DNA of 64,000 nt from an uncultured Alphaproteobacteria bacterium (GTDB lineage Bacteria > Pseudomonadota > Alphaproteobacteria > HIMB59 > GCA-002718135), in NCBI GenBank assembly GCA_902621165.1, contig CACNKX010000001.1, positions 277,071-341,070 of the forward strand, written 5' to 3'. The first letter of the stretch is position 1. Each line of letters starts with the position of its first letter. Below the pieces are notes generated by a model, which was not told where the DNA came from, did not search any database, and saw nothing but the letters and a program-made list of their open reading frames with translations. The position numbers and the translations under genes were made by a program. Shown here piece by piece: positions 52,040 to 64,000 of this stretch.

Positions 52040-53422
52040 ATGTCATTACAGTTACAAAACACATTAAGTGGTAAAAAAGAATTTTTTAAACCAGTTAATC
52101 CAGATCATGTAAGAATATATGCGTGCGGTCCAACTGTTTACAATTTTGCGCACATAGGTAATGCGCGTATGGCAGTTGTAAATGATTTATTAGTCCGTGT
52201 ATTAAAAACACAATTTAAACAAGTGACATATGTGTCTAATATCACTGACATTGATGACAAGATTATAGAAGCTTCTAAAGAAACAGGTGAGGACATAAGT
52301 GTTATCACAAATAAATATACAGAGATTTACAATAATGACATGAGCGCACTCGGTGTTAATCTTCCTGATATTCAACCAAGAGCAACTGATCATATTAAAG
52401 AAATGATCGAATTAATAAAAAGATTAATTGATGAAAATAAAGCTTATGAAAAAGAGGGTCATGTTTTATTTCATGTGCCAAGTTTTGATAATTATGGAAT
52501 TCTTTCAAAAAGAAATAGAGATGAACAAATAGCTGGAAGCCGTGTTGAAGTAGCGCCGTTCAAAAAAGATCCAGCAGATTTTATTTTATGGAAACCATCT
52601 CCTTCACCCTTACCTGGATGGGATTCACCTTGGGGATTTGGAAGACCAGGATGGCATTTAGAATGCTCGGTTATGTCAGAAAAATCATTAGGTCTTCCTT
52701 TTGATATCCATAGCGGTGGTATTGACTTAGTGTTTCCACATCATGAAAATGAAATAGCACAAACTTGTTCCATATCAGAAAATAAAGATCCTAAAGATTT
52801 TGCAGCTTATTGGTTTCATAATGGATTTGTAAATGTTGAGGGAGAAAAAATGTCAAAGTCAATTGGGAATATTAAACTCGTGCATGATCTCAATAAAAAA
52901 TACAAGGGAGAGGTTTTACGATTAACCTTGTTGTCAGCTCATTACAAACAACCATTGAACTGGACAGAAGAAATCATTGAGCAAAATAGCAAAATGATCG
53001 ATCGACTTTATAGAGTTCTATTAGAGCTATCAGAAGTTGATATAGATACTAACTTACCTTCTGATTCTATAATGGAATCATTTTTAGATGATTTAAATAC
53101 ACCTAAAGTTATTGCAAAACTTAATGAAGAGGCAAATGATGCTTCATCTGCATCTGATGAAAGAAAAAAAGAAATCAAAAATAATCTTCTTTCCGCAGGT
53201 AAAATATTAGGTATTCTTGAAAATGATCCAGGAAATTGGTTAGGTTATAATCAAAAAGATGCTGAAAATACTGAAGAAATTGAAAGGTTGATAAAAGAGC
53301 GTAATGAAGCTAGACGCAGTAAAAATTTTAATTTGGCAGATACGATTAGGGACACATTAAAAGATAAAGGCATAGAAATAGAAGATACTGATAAAGGAAC
53401 TATTTGGCGGAAATCTAGATGA
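52040..53422 (+). CDS. cysS: Cysteinyl-tRNA synthetase
   Basis: 460 residues from ATG 52040 (a TTG one codon earlier is in frame but not needed). Class I synthetase: [18 protein letters not shown] (HIGH-like and zinc Cys), [11 protein letters not shown] with zinc Cys, [11 protein letters not shown] and KMSKSIGN. Charges tRNA-Cys. The stop overlaps the thrS start by 4 bp. Length normal. Confidence 0.95.
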   Translation: MSLQLQNTLSGKKEFFKPVNPDHVRIYACGPTVYNFAHIGNARMAVVNDLLVRVLKTQFKQVTYVSNITDIDDKIIEASKETGEDISVITNKYTEIYNNDMSALGVNLPDIQPRATDHIKEMIELIKRLIDENKAYEKEGHVLFHVPSFDNYGILSKRNRDEQIAGSRVEVAPFKKDPADFILWKPSPSPLPGWDSPWGFGRPGWHLECSVMSEKSLGLPFDIHSGGIDLVFPHHENEIAQTCSISENKDPKDFAAYWFHNGFVNVEGEKMSKSIGNIKLVHDLNKKYKGEVLRLTLLSAHYKQPLNWTEEIIEQNSKMIDRLYRVLLELSEVDIDTNLPSDSIMESFLDDLNTPKVIAKLNEEANDASSASDERKKEIKNNLLSAGKILGILENDPGNWLGYNQKDAENTEEIERLIKERNEARRSKNFNLADTIRDTLKDKGIEIEDTDKGTIWRKSR

Positions 53423-55344
53423 GTGAAAAGATAATAATTACATTTCCAGATGGAAATAAAAAGGAAGTTGAAAAAGGCATCAGTGGTCTTGAATTGGCAA
53501 CGCAAATTTCTAAATCTCTTGCCAAAGAATCAGTCGCTATAAAAATTAATAATGAGATAAAAGATATTAGTTTACCTATTAATGCTGATGCATCTGTATC
53601 AATTTTAAAAAGAGATAGCGAGGAAGCACTTGAATTAATACGACATGATTGTGCTCATGTAATGGCAGAAGCTGTCCAAGAATTATTCCCTGGAACACAA
53701 GTTACAATTGGTCCAGCAATAGAAAATGGTTTCTATTATGATTTTGCAAGAGATGAACCTTTTACTGTTGCTGATCTTCCAAAAATTGAAAAGAAGATGC
53801 ATGATATCATTCAAAGAAATAAAAATTTTATAAGAGAAGTATGGTCTAAAGAAGAATCAATAAAACATTTTAAAGATAAAGGTGAAAACTACAAAGTTGA
53901 ATTAATTAATGATCTGCCTGATAATGAGGAAATCAGTATTTACAAACAAGGTGATTGGTTAGACTTGTGCAGAGGTCCTCATATGGTTTCAACAAAACAA
54001 ATTGGTAAAGCATTTAAATTAATGAAAGTTGCTGGTGCTTACTGGCGAGGTGACTCATCTAATGCAATGCTAACAAGAATTTATGGAACAGCCTGGGCAA
54101 CAGAAAAGGATCTTGAACAACACCTTTTACAAATTGAAGAAGCAGAAAAAAGAGATCACCGAAAACTAGGAAGAGAAATGGATTTATTTCATTTTCAGGA
54201 AGAGGCTCCTGGAGCGGTTTTTTGGCATCCTAAAGGTTGGACATTATTCCAATCGTTAATTAATTATATGCGAAACAGACAAGACAAGGCAGGTTACGTA
54301 GAAACTAATACACCTGACATGATGGATAAGTCTCTATGGGAAACATCTGGTCACTGGGATAAATTTAGTGACATGATGTTTAGAACTGAAGCAAAAGATG
54401 ATAAAATTTATGCTATCAAACCAATGAATTGCCCTGGTGCTGTAGAAATTTTTAAACAAGGATTAAAAAGCTATAGAGATCTGCCATTTCTATTATCTGA
54501 ATTCGGAAAAGTACATCGTTATGAACCGTCTGGTGCTCTTCATGGATTAATGAGGGTTAGAGCATTCACGCAAGATGATGCACATATATTTTGTACAGAA
54601 GATCAAATTACACAAGAAAGTAAAACGGTATGTGATTTGATACTTAGTATCTATAAGGACTTTGGTTTCGATAATGTTAGAATTAAATTTTCTGACCGTC
54701 CTGAAAAACGCGTAGGAGATGATGCTATTTGGGATAAAGCTGAGGCTGCATTAATGCAAGCCATGGAAGCAACAGGTCTTGAGTATACACTCAATCCAGG
54801 AGAGGGTGCATTTTACGGTCCAAAATTAGAGTTTGTTTTACGTGATGCAATTGGCAGAGACTGGCAATGCGGAACACTCCAAGTAGATTTAAATTTACCT
54901 GGAAGATTGGGAGCTACTTATATTGGAGAAGATGGTAATAAAAAAATACCAGTCATGTTGCATAGAGCTCTATTCGGTTCCTTAGAGAGATTCACCGGCA
55001 TTCTAATTGAACATTATGCAGGCCATCTTCCGTTTTGGCTTTCACCATTGCAAGCTGTAGTTGCTACAATTACATCTGATACTGATGAGTATGCATATGA
55101 AGTACAAAAGGTATTAGTATCAAAAGGAATTAGAGCCGAAATAGATACGCGTAATGAAAAAATAGGTTATAAAATACGTGAACACAGTAATAGTAAAGTT
55201 CCAGCAATTATCGCTGTTGGAAAAAAAGAAGCTCAAGATAAAACAGTGTCGGTTAGAAGAATTGGATCTTCTGAAACAAAAACCTTTAAATTAGAAGATA
55301 TTGTTACTAGCTTATCTAAAGAAGCAAAATCGCCAATAGAATAA
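53419..55344 (+). CDS. thrS: Threonyl-tRNA synthetase
   Basis: 641 residues. Order: TGS domain ([17 protein letters not shown]), editing domain with [17 protein letters not shown] (zinc-like HxxxH), class II catalytic core with [25 protein letters not shown] and [13 protein letters not shown], then the anticodon-binding domain. Zinc ligands Cys/His are retained. Charges tRNA-Thr and clears Ser-tRNA. Overlaps cysS by 4 bp and stands 3 bp before hemB. Confidence 0.96.
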   Translation: MSEKIIITFPDGNKKEVEKGISGLELATQISKSLAKESVAIKINNEIKDISLPINADASVSILKRDSEEALELIRHDCAHVMAEAVQELFPGTQVTIGPAIENGFYYDFARDEPFTVADLPKIEKKMHDIIQRNKNFIREVWSKEESIKHFKDKGENYKVELINDLPDNEEISIYKQGDWLDLCRGPHMVSTKQIGKAFKLMKVAGAYWRGDSSNAMLTRIYGTAWATEKDLEQHLLQIEEAEKRDHRKLGREMDLFHFQEEAPGAVFWHPKGWTLFQSLINYMRNRQDKAGYVETNTPDMMDKSLWETSGHWDKFSDMMFRTEAKDDKIYAIKPMNCPGAVEIFKQGLKSYRDLPFLLSEFGKVHRYEPSGALHGLMRVRAFTQDDAHIFCTEDQITQESKTVCDLILSIYKDFGFDNVRIKFSDRPEKRVGDDAIWDKAEAALMQAMEATGLEYTLNPGEGAFYGPKLEFVLRDAIGRDWQCGTLQVDLNLPGRLGATYIGEDGNKKIPVMLHRALFGSLERFTGILIEHYAGHLPFWLSPLQAVVATITSDTDEYAYEVQKVLVSKGIRAEIDTRNEKIGYKIREHSNSKVPAIIAVGKKEAQDKTVSVRRIGSSETKTFKLEDIVTSLSKEAKSPIE

Positions 55345-55347
55345 AAA

Positions 55348-56349
55348 ATGAATAACATGCAAGGTAAGTTTCCAAGTACAAGACTTAGACGTAATAGAAT
55401 GAAAGAATTCTCTCGCCGTTTAGTTGCTGAAAATACACTTAGTGTTAATGATTTAATCTTGCCTCTATTTGTATGTGAGGGAAACAAGGTTGATGATCCT
55501 ATTAGTTCGATGCCTGGTATAAGCAGATACTCTATTGATAAACTTTTAAGTGAAGTAGAAAAAGCGGTTAAATTTAATATTCCTGCTATTGCAATTTTTC
55601 CACAAATTGAAAGTGGTCTTAAAAATTCTGAGGGAAGTTTAGCTGTAGATGAAAACAACTTGGTGTGCAGATCTATTAAAAGTATCAAAAAAGATTTTCC
55701 AAATATTGGTATCGTATGTGATGTTGCGTTAGATCCTTTTACGGACCATGGTCATGATGGTTTAGTTATAAATGATAAAATAGATAATGATAAAACTTTG
55801 GAGATTTTGGAACAACAAGCTCTAGTCCAAGCGAATGCTGGTTGTGATGTAATCGCCCCGTCGGATATGATGGATGGAAGAGTTGGAAGAATAAGAACTG
55901 CATTAGACTCAAATAATTTAACAGATACCCTAATACTTTCTTATGCTGCAAAATATGCTTCAGGTTTTTATGGACCTTTTAGAGATGCTATAGGTTCTGG
56001 TTCTAGTTTAGGTAAAGATGGTAAATTAACATATCAAATGGATCCATCAAACAGTGAGGAAGCGATTAGAGAAGTTGGATTAGATATAAGTGAAGGAGCA
56101 GATATGGTAATGGTTAAGCCTGGTATGCCCTATCTTGATATTATTTCTAGAATAAAATCAGTTTTTAAAGTTCCAACTTTTGCCTACCAAGTATCTGGTG
56201 AATATTCGATGATAAAAGAATCAATTAATAAAGGTTGGCTCAATGAAAAAGTTATAATGGAATCTCTTTTATCTTTTAAAAGAGCTGGGGCAAATGGTAT
56301 ACTAACTTACTTCGCATTAGAAGCTGCTGAAAAATTAAAAAATGAATAA
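55348..56349 (+). CDS. hemB: Delta-aminolevulinic acid dehydratase
   Basis: 333 residues. [17 protein letters not shown] is the aspartate-rich metal-loop form, i.e. Mg-dependent rather than Zn-dependent PBG synthase. Schiff-base Lys in [24 protein letters not shown] and the [11 protein letters not shown] block also intact. Condenses two aminolevulinates to porphobilinogen in heme synthesis. 8-bp overlap with hisI. Confidence 0.95.
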   Translation: MNNMQGKFPSTRLRRNRMKEFSRRLVAENTLSVNDLILPLFVCEGNKVDDPISSMPGISRYSIDKLLSEVEKAVKFNIPAIAIFPQIESGLKNSEGSLAVDENNLVCRSIKSIKKDFPNIGIVCDVALDPFTDHGHDGLVINDKIDNDKTLEILEQQALVQANAGCDVIAPSDMMDGRVGRIRTALDSNNLTDTLILSYAAKYASGFYGPFRDAIGSGSSLGKDGKLTYQMDPSNSEEAIREVGLDISEGADMVMVKPGMPYLDIISRIKSVFKVPTFAYQVSGEYSMIKESINKGWLNEKVIMESLLSFKRAGANGILTYFALEAAEKLKNE

Positions 56350-56815
56350 CATTCAATTTGAAAAAAGAAAATCTATAGAACAAGTTGAAGAGTCAAATGA
56401 GCTGGCTCCAAAATTTGACATAAATGGTCTGATACCAGTTGTAACTACAGATTTTTCATCTGGTGAACTACTTATGCAAGGTTATATGAATGAAGAAGCT
56501 TTTAAAAAAACTATAAGTTTGGGTGAAGCTGTTTATTTTTCTAGAAGTAGAAATACCCTTTGGCACAAAGGTAAAACAAGTGGATTAACGCAGAAGATAA
56601 AAGAAATAAGAATTGATGATGATCAAGATTGTGTTTGGTTAAGGGTTGATGTCAAAGGTGGTGCTAGCTGTCATGTAGGATATAGATCATGTTTTTATAG
56701 AAGTGTTCCTTTAGATAATTCTAGCTCTAAAGTTGTTCTTAAATTTGAAGAGAAAGAAAAAGTTTTTGATCCTGAAGAAGTATACAAAGGTGCCCCAAAT
56801 CCTACTAAACTATAA
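56342..56815 (+). CDS. hisI: Phosphoribosyl-AMP cyclohydrolase
   Basis: 157 residues. [31 protein letters not shown], and zinc ligands Cys in [10 protein letters not shown] and [15 protein letters not shown]. Third step of histidine synthesis opening the adenine ring of PR-AMP. HisE is not fused, so a separate pyrophosphohydrolase is needed. Overlaps hemB by 8 bp and touches ribA. Confidence 0.94.
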   Translation: MNNIQFEKRKSIEQVEESNELAPKFDINGLIPVVTTDFSSGELLMQGYMNEEAFKKTISLGEAVYFSRSRNTLWHKGKTSGLTQKIKEIRIDDDQDCVWLRVDVKGGASCHVGYRSCFYRSVPLDNSSSKVVLKFEEKEKVFDPEEVYKGAPNPTKL

Positions 56816-57405
56816 TGTCAGACAAATTAAAGTTTATTGAAACTAGCAAACTTCCAACAGATATTGGAGAGTTCACTGTACATGCCTTTACAGATATAAA
56901 TGAATCTAAGGATCATTTAGCAATATGTATGGGTGACTTGCTTACTGATGAGCCAGTTTTATCAAGAATTCATTCGCAGTGTATTACAGGGGAATCTTTT
57001 TTTAGTATGAGATGTGATTGTAGATTCCAACTAACTGAATCATTAAAACAAATTGCTCAAAATGGAAGAGGGGTTATTTTTTATCTTCAACAAGAAGGAA
57101 GAGGCATTGGTCTCTCAAATAAAATTAAAGCATATAGTTTACAAGACAAAGGACTAGATACCGTTGAAGCTAATCATCAATTAGGGTTCAAAGATGATGA
57201 AAGAACATATGAAAATATTGCTGGAATGGTTAAATATTTAGCAATCAAAAAATTAGATTTGATGACTAATAATCCAAAAAAAATAAAAGCACTTGAAGAT
57301 ATGGGTATCAAAGTAAATCAAAGAATTCCTATTTTCTCAGACAGCAATAAGTATAATGAAAAATATATCTCAACTAAGAAAAGTAAACTTGGTCATTTAA
57401 TCTAA
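56815..57405 (+). CDS. ribA: GTP cyclohydrolase II
   Basis: 196 residues. Zinc Cys set in HSQCITGESFFSMRCDCRFQL (C-x10-C-x-C), then IFYLQQEGRGIGLSNKI and ANHQLGFKDDERTYE. Makes the riboflavin precursor from GTP. RibB is not fused, unlike many bifunctional RibBA proteins. The start shares a base with the hisI stop. Confidence 0.94.
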   Translation: MSDKLKFIETSKLPTDIGEFTVHAFTDINESKDHLAICMGDLLTDEPVLSRIHSQCITGESFFSMRCDCRFQLTESLKQIAQNGRGVIFYLQQEGRGIGLSNKIKAYSLQDKGLDTVEANHQLGFKDDERTYENIAGMVKYLAIKKLDLMTNNPKKIKALEDMGIKVNQRIPIFSDSNKYNEKYISTKKSKLGHLI

Positions 57406-57810
57406 GTGGAAGCAGATAATTTAATAAAAAAACTCAATATGATAAGTCATCCTGAAGGAGGACATTATGTTGAAAATTTTAAAAACGAAAATGTTAGTCA
57501 AATTTATTACTTATTAAAGAGGAACGAAAAATCACATTGGCATCGATTAACTAAAATTGAAATATTACATTTTTATTCTGGAGATCCTCTAGAAATTTTC
57601 ACATCAAATGACGGGGTTAATTATGAAGTTTTTTCTTTAGGGTCAGATAATAATTATATTTACACCGTAACAGCGAACACATGGTTTGCTATGAGATCTT
57701 CTGGTGCTTTCAGTTTAATTGGATGCACTGTCGCACCTGCTTTTGATTTTGATGATTTTGAACTTGCACCTGCGACGTGGCGACCTGAAAATTTCAAAAT
57801 TGAGTTATAG
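57406..57810 (+). CDS. Cupin_5 (DUF985) family protein
   Basis: 134 residues, begins with GTG directly after the ribA stop. HPEGGHYVENFKN, IYYLLKRNEKSHWHRL (two His of the cupin metal site), GDPLEIF and GCTVAPAFDFDDFELA are the DUF985 blocks. Small cytoplasmic beta-barrel, function unknown; perhaps an epimerase-like or sugar-binding cupin. Last gene of the cysS-to-ribA run. Confidence 0.85.
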   Translation: MEADNLIKKLNMISHPEGGHYVENFKNENVSQIYYLLKRNEKSHWHRLTKIEILHFYSGDPLEIFTSNDGVNYEVFSLGSDNNYIYTVTANTWFAMRSSGAFSLIGCTVAPAFDFDDFELAPATWRPENFKIEL

Positions 57811-57870
57811 TTTTCACTTTTCTTTAATTTAAATTCTTTATATATTAGTATTAAATAACGGAGGTTCTAA

Positions 57871-60006
<2,136 letters not shown>

Positions 60007-60027
60007 AAATAATTTAAATTAATTTAA

Positions 60028-60055
60028 AAGTGGAACTTAGAGTTCCACTTTTTTT
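60028..60055 (+). terminator. Intrinsic terminator of katG
   Basis: AAGTGGAACT (60028-60037) and AGTTCCACTT (60041-60050) form a 10-bp perfect stem with a 3-nt loop, followed by TTTTTATTTT. It also works in the other direction (U-poor) for the SnoaL-like gene whose stop is at 60054. Confidence 0.92.
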
Positions 60056-60374
60056 ATTTTGGCATATTGGTTGCCCCAGTTTCTAATGAAATTATTTTGC
60101 CATCTTTATATTTGTATACCGCCATTACAGCTTGTGTGTTACCATCTTTAAATGTAACGAAAGAGTGGTGTATCCCAATCTCGTCATTTTCGTATACAAT
60201 TCTAGACTTATCATCATTAATGTCGTCACTCATGGCCCAACCTATAACATCGGACTTTGATAGAACATTACCACTGGAATGCATTGTAAATTTGAAATCA
60301 TCATGGATAATTTCGTTCATTCCTGCTTCATCTTTTTCGTTAAAAACCTTCATGTATTTTTCTAGTATTGACAT
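60054..60374 (-). CDS. SnoaL-like/NTF2-fold protein
   Basis: 106 residues from the ATG at 60374, chosen because AGGAGAAA lies right upstream; a frame-extending ATG is five codons earlier. FNEKDEAGMNEIIHDDFKFTMHSSG, then FVTFKDGNTQAVMAVYKYKDGKIISLE: the NTF2/SnoaL-like alpha-beta cone. Fold known for isomerases and ligand binders; function unknown. Stands between katG and the nucleoside ABC operon. Confidence 0.75.
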   Translation of the reverse strand: MSILEKYMKVFNEKDEAGMNEIIHDDFKFTMHSSGNVLSKSDVIGWAMSDDINDDKSRIVYENDEIGIHHSFVTFKDGNTQAVMAVYKYKDGKIISLETGATNMPK

Positions 60375-60428
60375 ATTTTCTCCTAGCAAAAATAAAGTAT
60401 ATAGGAATTTTTTTAAATAAATATTTAA

Positions 60429-61400
60429 TTATCTCTCTTTTATGTAGGGTTGTCCAATAGCATTAGGCGCAATTGCTTTTCCAACAAAACCAGCAAGCAA
60501 TACTACTGTTAATATGTATGGAAGTGCCTGTATTAATTGGACAGGTATCTCACCAATTGCTGGTAGCTCAACACCTTGAAGTCTTATTTGAAGAGCATCT
60601 GTAAATCCAAAAAGTAAGCAAGCAATTAAAGCTGTTTTAGGATGCCACTTTCCAAAGATCATTGCTGCTAAAGCTAAGTATCCTCTTCCCGCTGACATTT
60701 CTCTGAAGAAATTTGCATTAACGGCAGTTGATAAATGAGCACCCGCAAAAGCAATTAACACTCCATTGATTGCTAGTGCTTTATATCTCATAGTAAAGAC
60801 ATTGATTCCAGCAGTATCTACTGCACTTGGATTTTCTCCAACTGCTCTCAGACGCAAACCAAAACTAGTTTTAAATACTATCCAAAAAACTAGTGGGACA
60901 GAAAGATATGCTAAATAAACAAAAACATAATGACCACTTAATATATCACTGTAAAGTGTTCCAATAACCGGAATGTCTCTTAGTGCGTCAGCAAAAGGAA
61001 GATGAATTTCTAAAAAACGCTGATCTTCATTTAATGTTGGCGTCAGACCTGCTTGACCAAACCAGGCAGCTGCTAAAGCAGTTGTTAAACCAATAATTAA
61101 AATATTTATAGCAACACATGATACTACTTGATCGCCTTTGTGGGTTACCGAGGCAAATCCATGTAACATTGACAAACATACACATACAATAATAGCTAAT
61201 AATAAACCTAACCACGGGTTACCTAAATAGTATGAACCAACAGCTGCCACAAATGCGGCCATAAGCATTTTACCTTCTAAACTAAAATCTATTACCCCAG
61301 ATCTTTCAGCAAATATACCAGCCATTGCTGCAAAAACTAAAGGTGTAGATATTCTTAAAGTAGAATTAATTAAAGAAGCAATATCAGATAAAAATTCCAT
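60429..61400 (-). CDS. BMP-type nucleoside ABC permease 2
   Basis: 323 residues, about nine membrane segments, BPD_transp_2 family. Motifs MAGIFAERSGVIDFSLEGKMLMAAF, LRAVGENPSAVDTAGI and AGRGYLALAAMIFGKWHP are typical of nucleoside (guanosine/purine) importers that use a BMP lipoprotein. Starts with a TAATG overlap on the first permease. With a double-domain ATPase (62521) it forms the importer. Matches the salvage enzymes at 33.7-44.2 kb. Confidence 0.88.
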   Translation of the reverse strand: MEFLSDIASLINSTLRISTPLVFAAMAGIFAERSGVIDFSLEGKMLMAAFVAAVGSYYLGNPWLGLLLAIIVCVCLSMLHGFASVTHKGDQVVSCVAINILIIGLTTALAAAWFGQAGLTPTLNEDQRFLEIHLPFADALRDIPVIGTLYSDILSGHYVFVYLAYLSVPLVFWIVFKTSFGLRLRAVGENPSAVDTAGINVFTMRYKALAINGVLIAFAGAHLSTAVNANFFREMSAGRGYLALAAMIFGKWHPKTALIACLLFGFTDALQIRLQGVELPAIGEIPVQLIQALPYILTVVLLAGFVGKAIAPNAIGQPYIKER

Positions 61401-62521
61401 TACGCATTTACCTCTCTATTAAGTCTTCTAACAAAAAAGCTTTCTATTTGTGGTCTAAAAAGATTTTCTAATGCACCACTAAATAATATTATTAATCCTT
61501 GAACAGCAACAAACATGTATCTAGTTATGTTTGGCATTTCGAATGTAACTTCTGAGCCTCCTTGGTATAAAATTCCAAATAAAAAAGCTGCTGGTAAAAT
61601 ACCAATCGGATGATTTCTGCCCATTAGTGCAACTGCTATTCCTGTAAATCCATATCCTGCTGGAAAACCTGCTTGAATTTTATGGCTTACACCAAGAATT
61701 TCATTAACGCCAAGTAGACCTGCTAAACCTCCAGAAATACACATCGCGATGATAATATTTTTATGAGGTGATATACCTGCATATATTGCTGCTTGAGTAT
61801 TGTGTCCTACTGCTCGCATTTCATAACCCCATTTAGTTTTCCAAACTAAAAACCAAACAAAGAACAATGATGCAATTGCTAATAAAAAAGTTAGGTTGAG
61901 AGGTGAATATCTTATTTTTATTCCAAGAATCCCGGAGAATGCTTCAAAGCTTGGTAACCAGATTTCTTCTGGTAACTTCACTGTATGTGGTGCCATTTGA
62001 TTTGTATCTCTAATCACATCTACAAGTAAGAAAATCATTAAAGATGAAGCGATAAAATTAAACATTATTGTTGTAATAACAACATGACTTCCTCTTTTTG
62101 ATTGAAGATAAGCAGGTATGTAAGCCCATGCTGCACCAAATAAAAATGCACCAAAGATTGCTAAAAGCCAAACGATTGGAACAGGAAGAAAACTTAAATT
62201 TATTGCTACTAAAAAAACACCTAGTCCGCCTATATATGCTTGACCTTCTCCACCAATATTAAATAGTCTACAATGAAAAGCTACAGCAAAAGCTAGTCCA
62301 GTGAAAATAAAATTTGTTGTGTAATAAAGTGTATAAGCAAATCCTTGGATGTAACCAAATGATCCATAAATAATTAACTTAACAGCTTCTATTGGATTTT
62401 CACCTGCAATAAAAACAAAAAGTCCTGAAACTAATAACGCTAATGTTAAGTTTACTAATGGAACAATAACATTAGAGACCCACCATGGAACTTTTGATTT
62501 ATCGACTACAATATTACTCAT
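61400..62521 (-). CDS. BMP-type nucleoside ABC permease 1
   Basis: 373 residues, longer sister of the permease downstream. VAFHCRLFNIGGEGQAYIGG, FNFIASSLMIFLL, MRAVGHNTQAAIYAGI and AGYGFTGIAVALMGRNHP. In BMP-type systems two different permeases, one fused ATPase and a binding lipoprotein work together. TAATG overlap with the ATPase stop. Confidence 0.88.
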   Translation of the reverse strand: MSNIVVDKSKVPWWVSNVIVPLVNLTLALLVSGLFVFIAGENPIEAVKLIIYGSFGYIQGFAYTLYYTTNFIFTGLAFAVAFHCRLFNIGGEGQAYIGGLGVFLVAINLSFLPVPIVWLLAIFGAFLFGAAWAYIPAYLQSKRGSHVVITTIMFNFIASSLMIFLLVDVIRDTNQMAPHTVKLPEEIWLPSFEAFSGILGIKIRYSPLNLTFLLAIASLFFVWFLVWKTKWGYEMRAVGHNTQAAIYAGISPHKNIIIAMCISGGLAGLLGVNEILGVSHKIQAGFPAGYGFTGIAVALMGRNHPIGILPAAFLFGILYQGGSEVTFEMPNITRYMFVAVQGLIILFSGALENLFRPQIESFFVRRLNREVNA

Positions 62522-64000
62522 TATGCTACACCTGCCATTAGTAATCCTAGCTCACGATCAGTGACATTTTTATTTTCTTTTTCTCCAACAATTTTTCCAT
62601 CAAACATAACGATTATTCTGTCAGATAAGGAAAGGATTTCATCTAACTCCACTGATGCTAATAGTATTGCTGCACCTTTATCTCTCATATCAATAAGACG
62701 TTGATGAATAAACTCGATTGCTCCAATATCCACACCTCTTGTTGGCTGCCCCACTAAAAGAACTTTTGGATTTTCATTAAGCTCTCTACTCAAAATAATT
62801 TTTTGTTGGTTACCTCCTGAAAAATTAGATGTTATTAAGTTTGGAGAATTAGGTCGAACATCATATTCTTGCATAACCTTATTTGAATATTCAGTAATTT
62901 CTTTATTGTTCAAAATCGCAGATTTTGAATATGGCTCTTGATCATGATAACCAAAAATTAAATTTTCATGAGCCTTGAAATCGCTTATTAAACCCATTCT
63001 TTGCCTGTCTTCAGGTACATGCGCTAAACCTTTTTCTTTAAGCATTCTTGGGTTTAAGAAATTATTCTGATCAGAAATCTTTTCACCAAATAATTTAATA
63101 CTTCCAGACTCTACTTTTCTAATCCCTGAAAGCGCTTCTAATAATTCAGTTTGTCCATTACCAGTTACACCAGCAATACCCAGAATTTCTCCTGAACATA
63201 TTTCTAGGTTTACATCTTTTACACGCGTTACATCTAGATCGTCTTTGACTGAAAGATTATTAACTTTGAATATGATCTCCCCTTTTTTTATTTTTTTTTT
63301 ATCAACTCTAAGTAAAACGCTTCTTCCTACCATCATTTCCGCTAGTTGTTCTTTACTTGTATCTTCAGTTTTTGTATGCCCAACCATTTCGCCTTGACGC
63401 ATCACTGATACTTCGCTTGTTAAATCCATTATTTCGATTAATTTATGCGTAATTAATACTATGGTTTTGCCTTCGTCTTTTAATGAACGAAGAATTTTAA
63501 ATAACTCATCAACTTCTTGAGGTGTAAGAACTCCTGTTGGCTCATCAAGAATTAAAATTTCTGCTCCTCTGTATAAAGATTTTAATATTTCCACTCTTTG
63601 ACGAAAACCTACAGATAAATCTGAAATAGTAGCATCAAGATCAATATTAAAATTATATGTTTGACATAATTTTTCTAAATCTTCTTTTGCCTTTTGTAAT
63701 TTTTCTCCAAATACTGTTTCACCTTCAAAACCAAGAATTATATTTTCAAGTACAGTAAAATTTTCTACCAACATAAAATGTTGGTGAACCATTCCAATGC
63801 CGTTTATTATTGAATCTCTTGGTGATCTTAAATTAATTTCTTTTCCATTAATCTTAATTGAACCTGAATTAGCTTGGTAAAGACCAAAGACTATACTCAT
63901 CAAAGTAGATTTACCTGCTCCGTTTTCTCCAATTATGCCGTGAATTGTTCCTTTATTTATTTTGAGATTAATATTTTTGTTGGCCTGAACATGCCCAAAT
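62521..64000 (-). CDS. BMP-type nucleoside ABC ATPase, double domain, partial
   Basis: About 493 residues visible; the N-terminus runs off the right edge (reverse translation of 63900-64000 gives GIIGENGAGKSTLMSIV as the first Walker A). Signatures: VHQHFMLVENFTVLENI, first LSVGFRQRVEILKSL, LILDEPTGVLTP; second domain with GVTGNGQTELLEALSG, FSGGNQQKIILSREL and VGQPTRGVDIGA. RbsA-like fused ATPase of sugar/nucleoside importers. A BMP-family binding protein is expected to lie further right. Confidence 0.9.
   Translation of the reverse strand, partial: FGHVQANKNINLKINKGTIHGIIGENGAGKSTLMSIVFGLYQANSGSIKINGKEINLRSPRDSIINGIGMVHQHFMLVENFTVLENIILGFEGETVFGEKLQKAKEDLEKLCQTYNFNIDLDATISDLSVGFRQRVEILKSLYRGAEILILDEPTGVLTPQEVDELFKILRSLKDEGKTIVLITHKLIEIMDLTSEVSVMRQGEMVGHTKTEDTSKEQLAEMMVGRSVLLRVDKKKIKKGEIIFKVNNLSVKDDLDVTRVKDVNLEICSGEILGIAGVTGNGQTELLEALSGIRKVESGSIKLFGEKISDQNNFLNPRMLKEKGLAHVPEDRQRMGLISDFKAHENLIFGYHDQEPYSKSAILNNKEITEYSNKVMQEYDVRPNSPNLITSNFSGGNQQKIILSRELNENPKVLLVGQPTRGVDIGAIEFIHQRLIDMRDKGAAILLASVELDEILSLSDRIIVMFDGKIVGEKENKNVTDRELGLLMAGVA

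Overview
This is an AT-rich stretch (roughly 30% GC by eye) of a streamlined, gene-dense bacterial chromosome, almost certainly from a marine Alphaproteobacterium. The small zf-CHCC zinc-finger protein next to a TIGR02300/FYDLN-type protein is an alphaproteobacterial signature. Short intergenic gaps, many 1-26 bp gene overlaps and the phosphorus-scavenging and lipid-remodelling genes fit the SAR11/HIMB59/AEGEAN-169 type of surface-ocean lineage. I cannot name the species. No rRNA, tRNA, CRISPR array, transposase or phage gene was seen.

Region 1 (about 0.2-26.3 kb) is a phosphorus island. It carries two PlcP-type phospholipase C plus Agt-type glycosyltransferase pairs (phospholipid to glycolipid replacement), polyphosphate kinase, exopolyphosphatase, SixA, an acyltransferase, arsenate reductase with a small membrane partner, an AqpS-like channel, a PhoU-like protein with a PiT phosphate permease, and a phosphatase of the tyrosine-phosphatase type. 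It continues into a phosphonate locus: PhnZ-like oxygenase, PhnW, PhnY, PhnA, an iron-type alcohol dehydrogenase, a MetE-like protein, a methyltransferase, a metallophosphodiesterase, an AllA-like protein and a divergent Ugp-type ABC importer. At least seven sites with 11-bp direct-repeat spacing (7-4-7 half-sites) sit in front of these genes, several with a -10-like hexamer 8-10 bp downstream. I read them as Pho boxes, so most of the island looks like one PhoB regulon.

Within the island, agt2-plcP2-plsC (6.5-9.2 kb) is flanked by ~200 bp direct repeats. Each repeat holds a 49-nt hairpin and arsC 3'-end sequence; the copy next to ppk is a frameshifted arsC remnant. This marks a past rearrangement and a possibly excisable module.

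Region 2 (26.3-46.8 kb) is housekeeping and transport: two EamA exporters, MFS, MsrPQ with a cytochrome c, an oligopeptide-type binding protein, nucleoside salvage (PfkB kinase, adenosine deaminase, thymidine phosphorylase, purine nucleoside phosphorylase, cytidine deaminase), an M48 lipoprotein, a split Fbp-type iron importer, Hsp20 behind a textbook heat-shock promoter, and a DUF1501/DUF1800 pair.

Region 3 (46.8-64 kb) has an orphan TrpF-like gene, a very AT-rich folate/p-aminobenzoate operon (pabB-pabA-pabC-folP-folB-folK), a forward cluster cysS-thrS-hemB-hisI-ribA, katG with a strong terminator, and a BMP-type nucleoside ABC importer that runs off the right edge.
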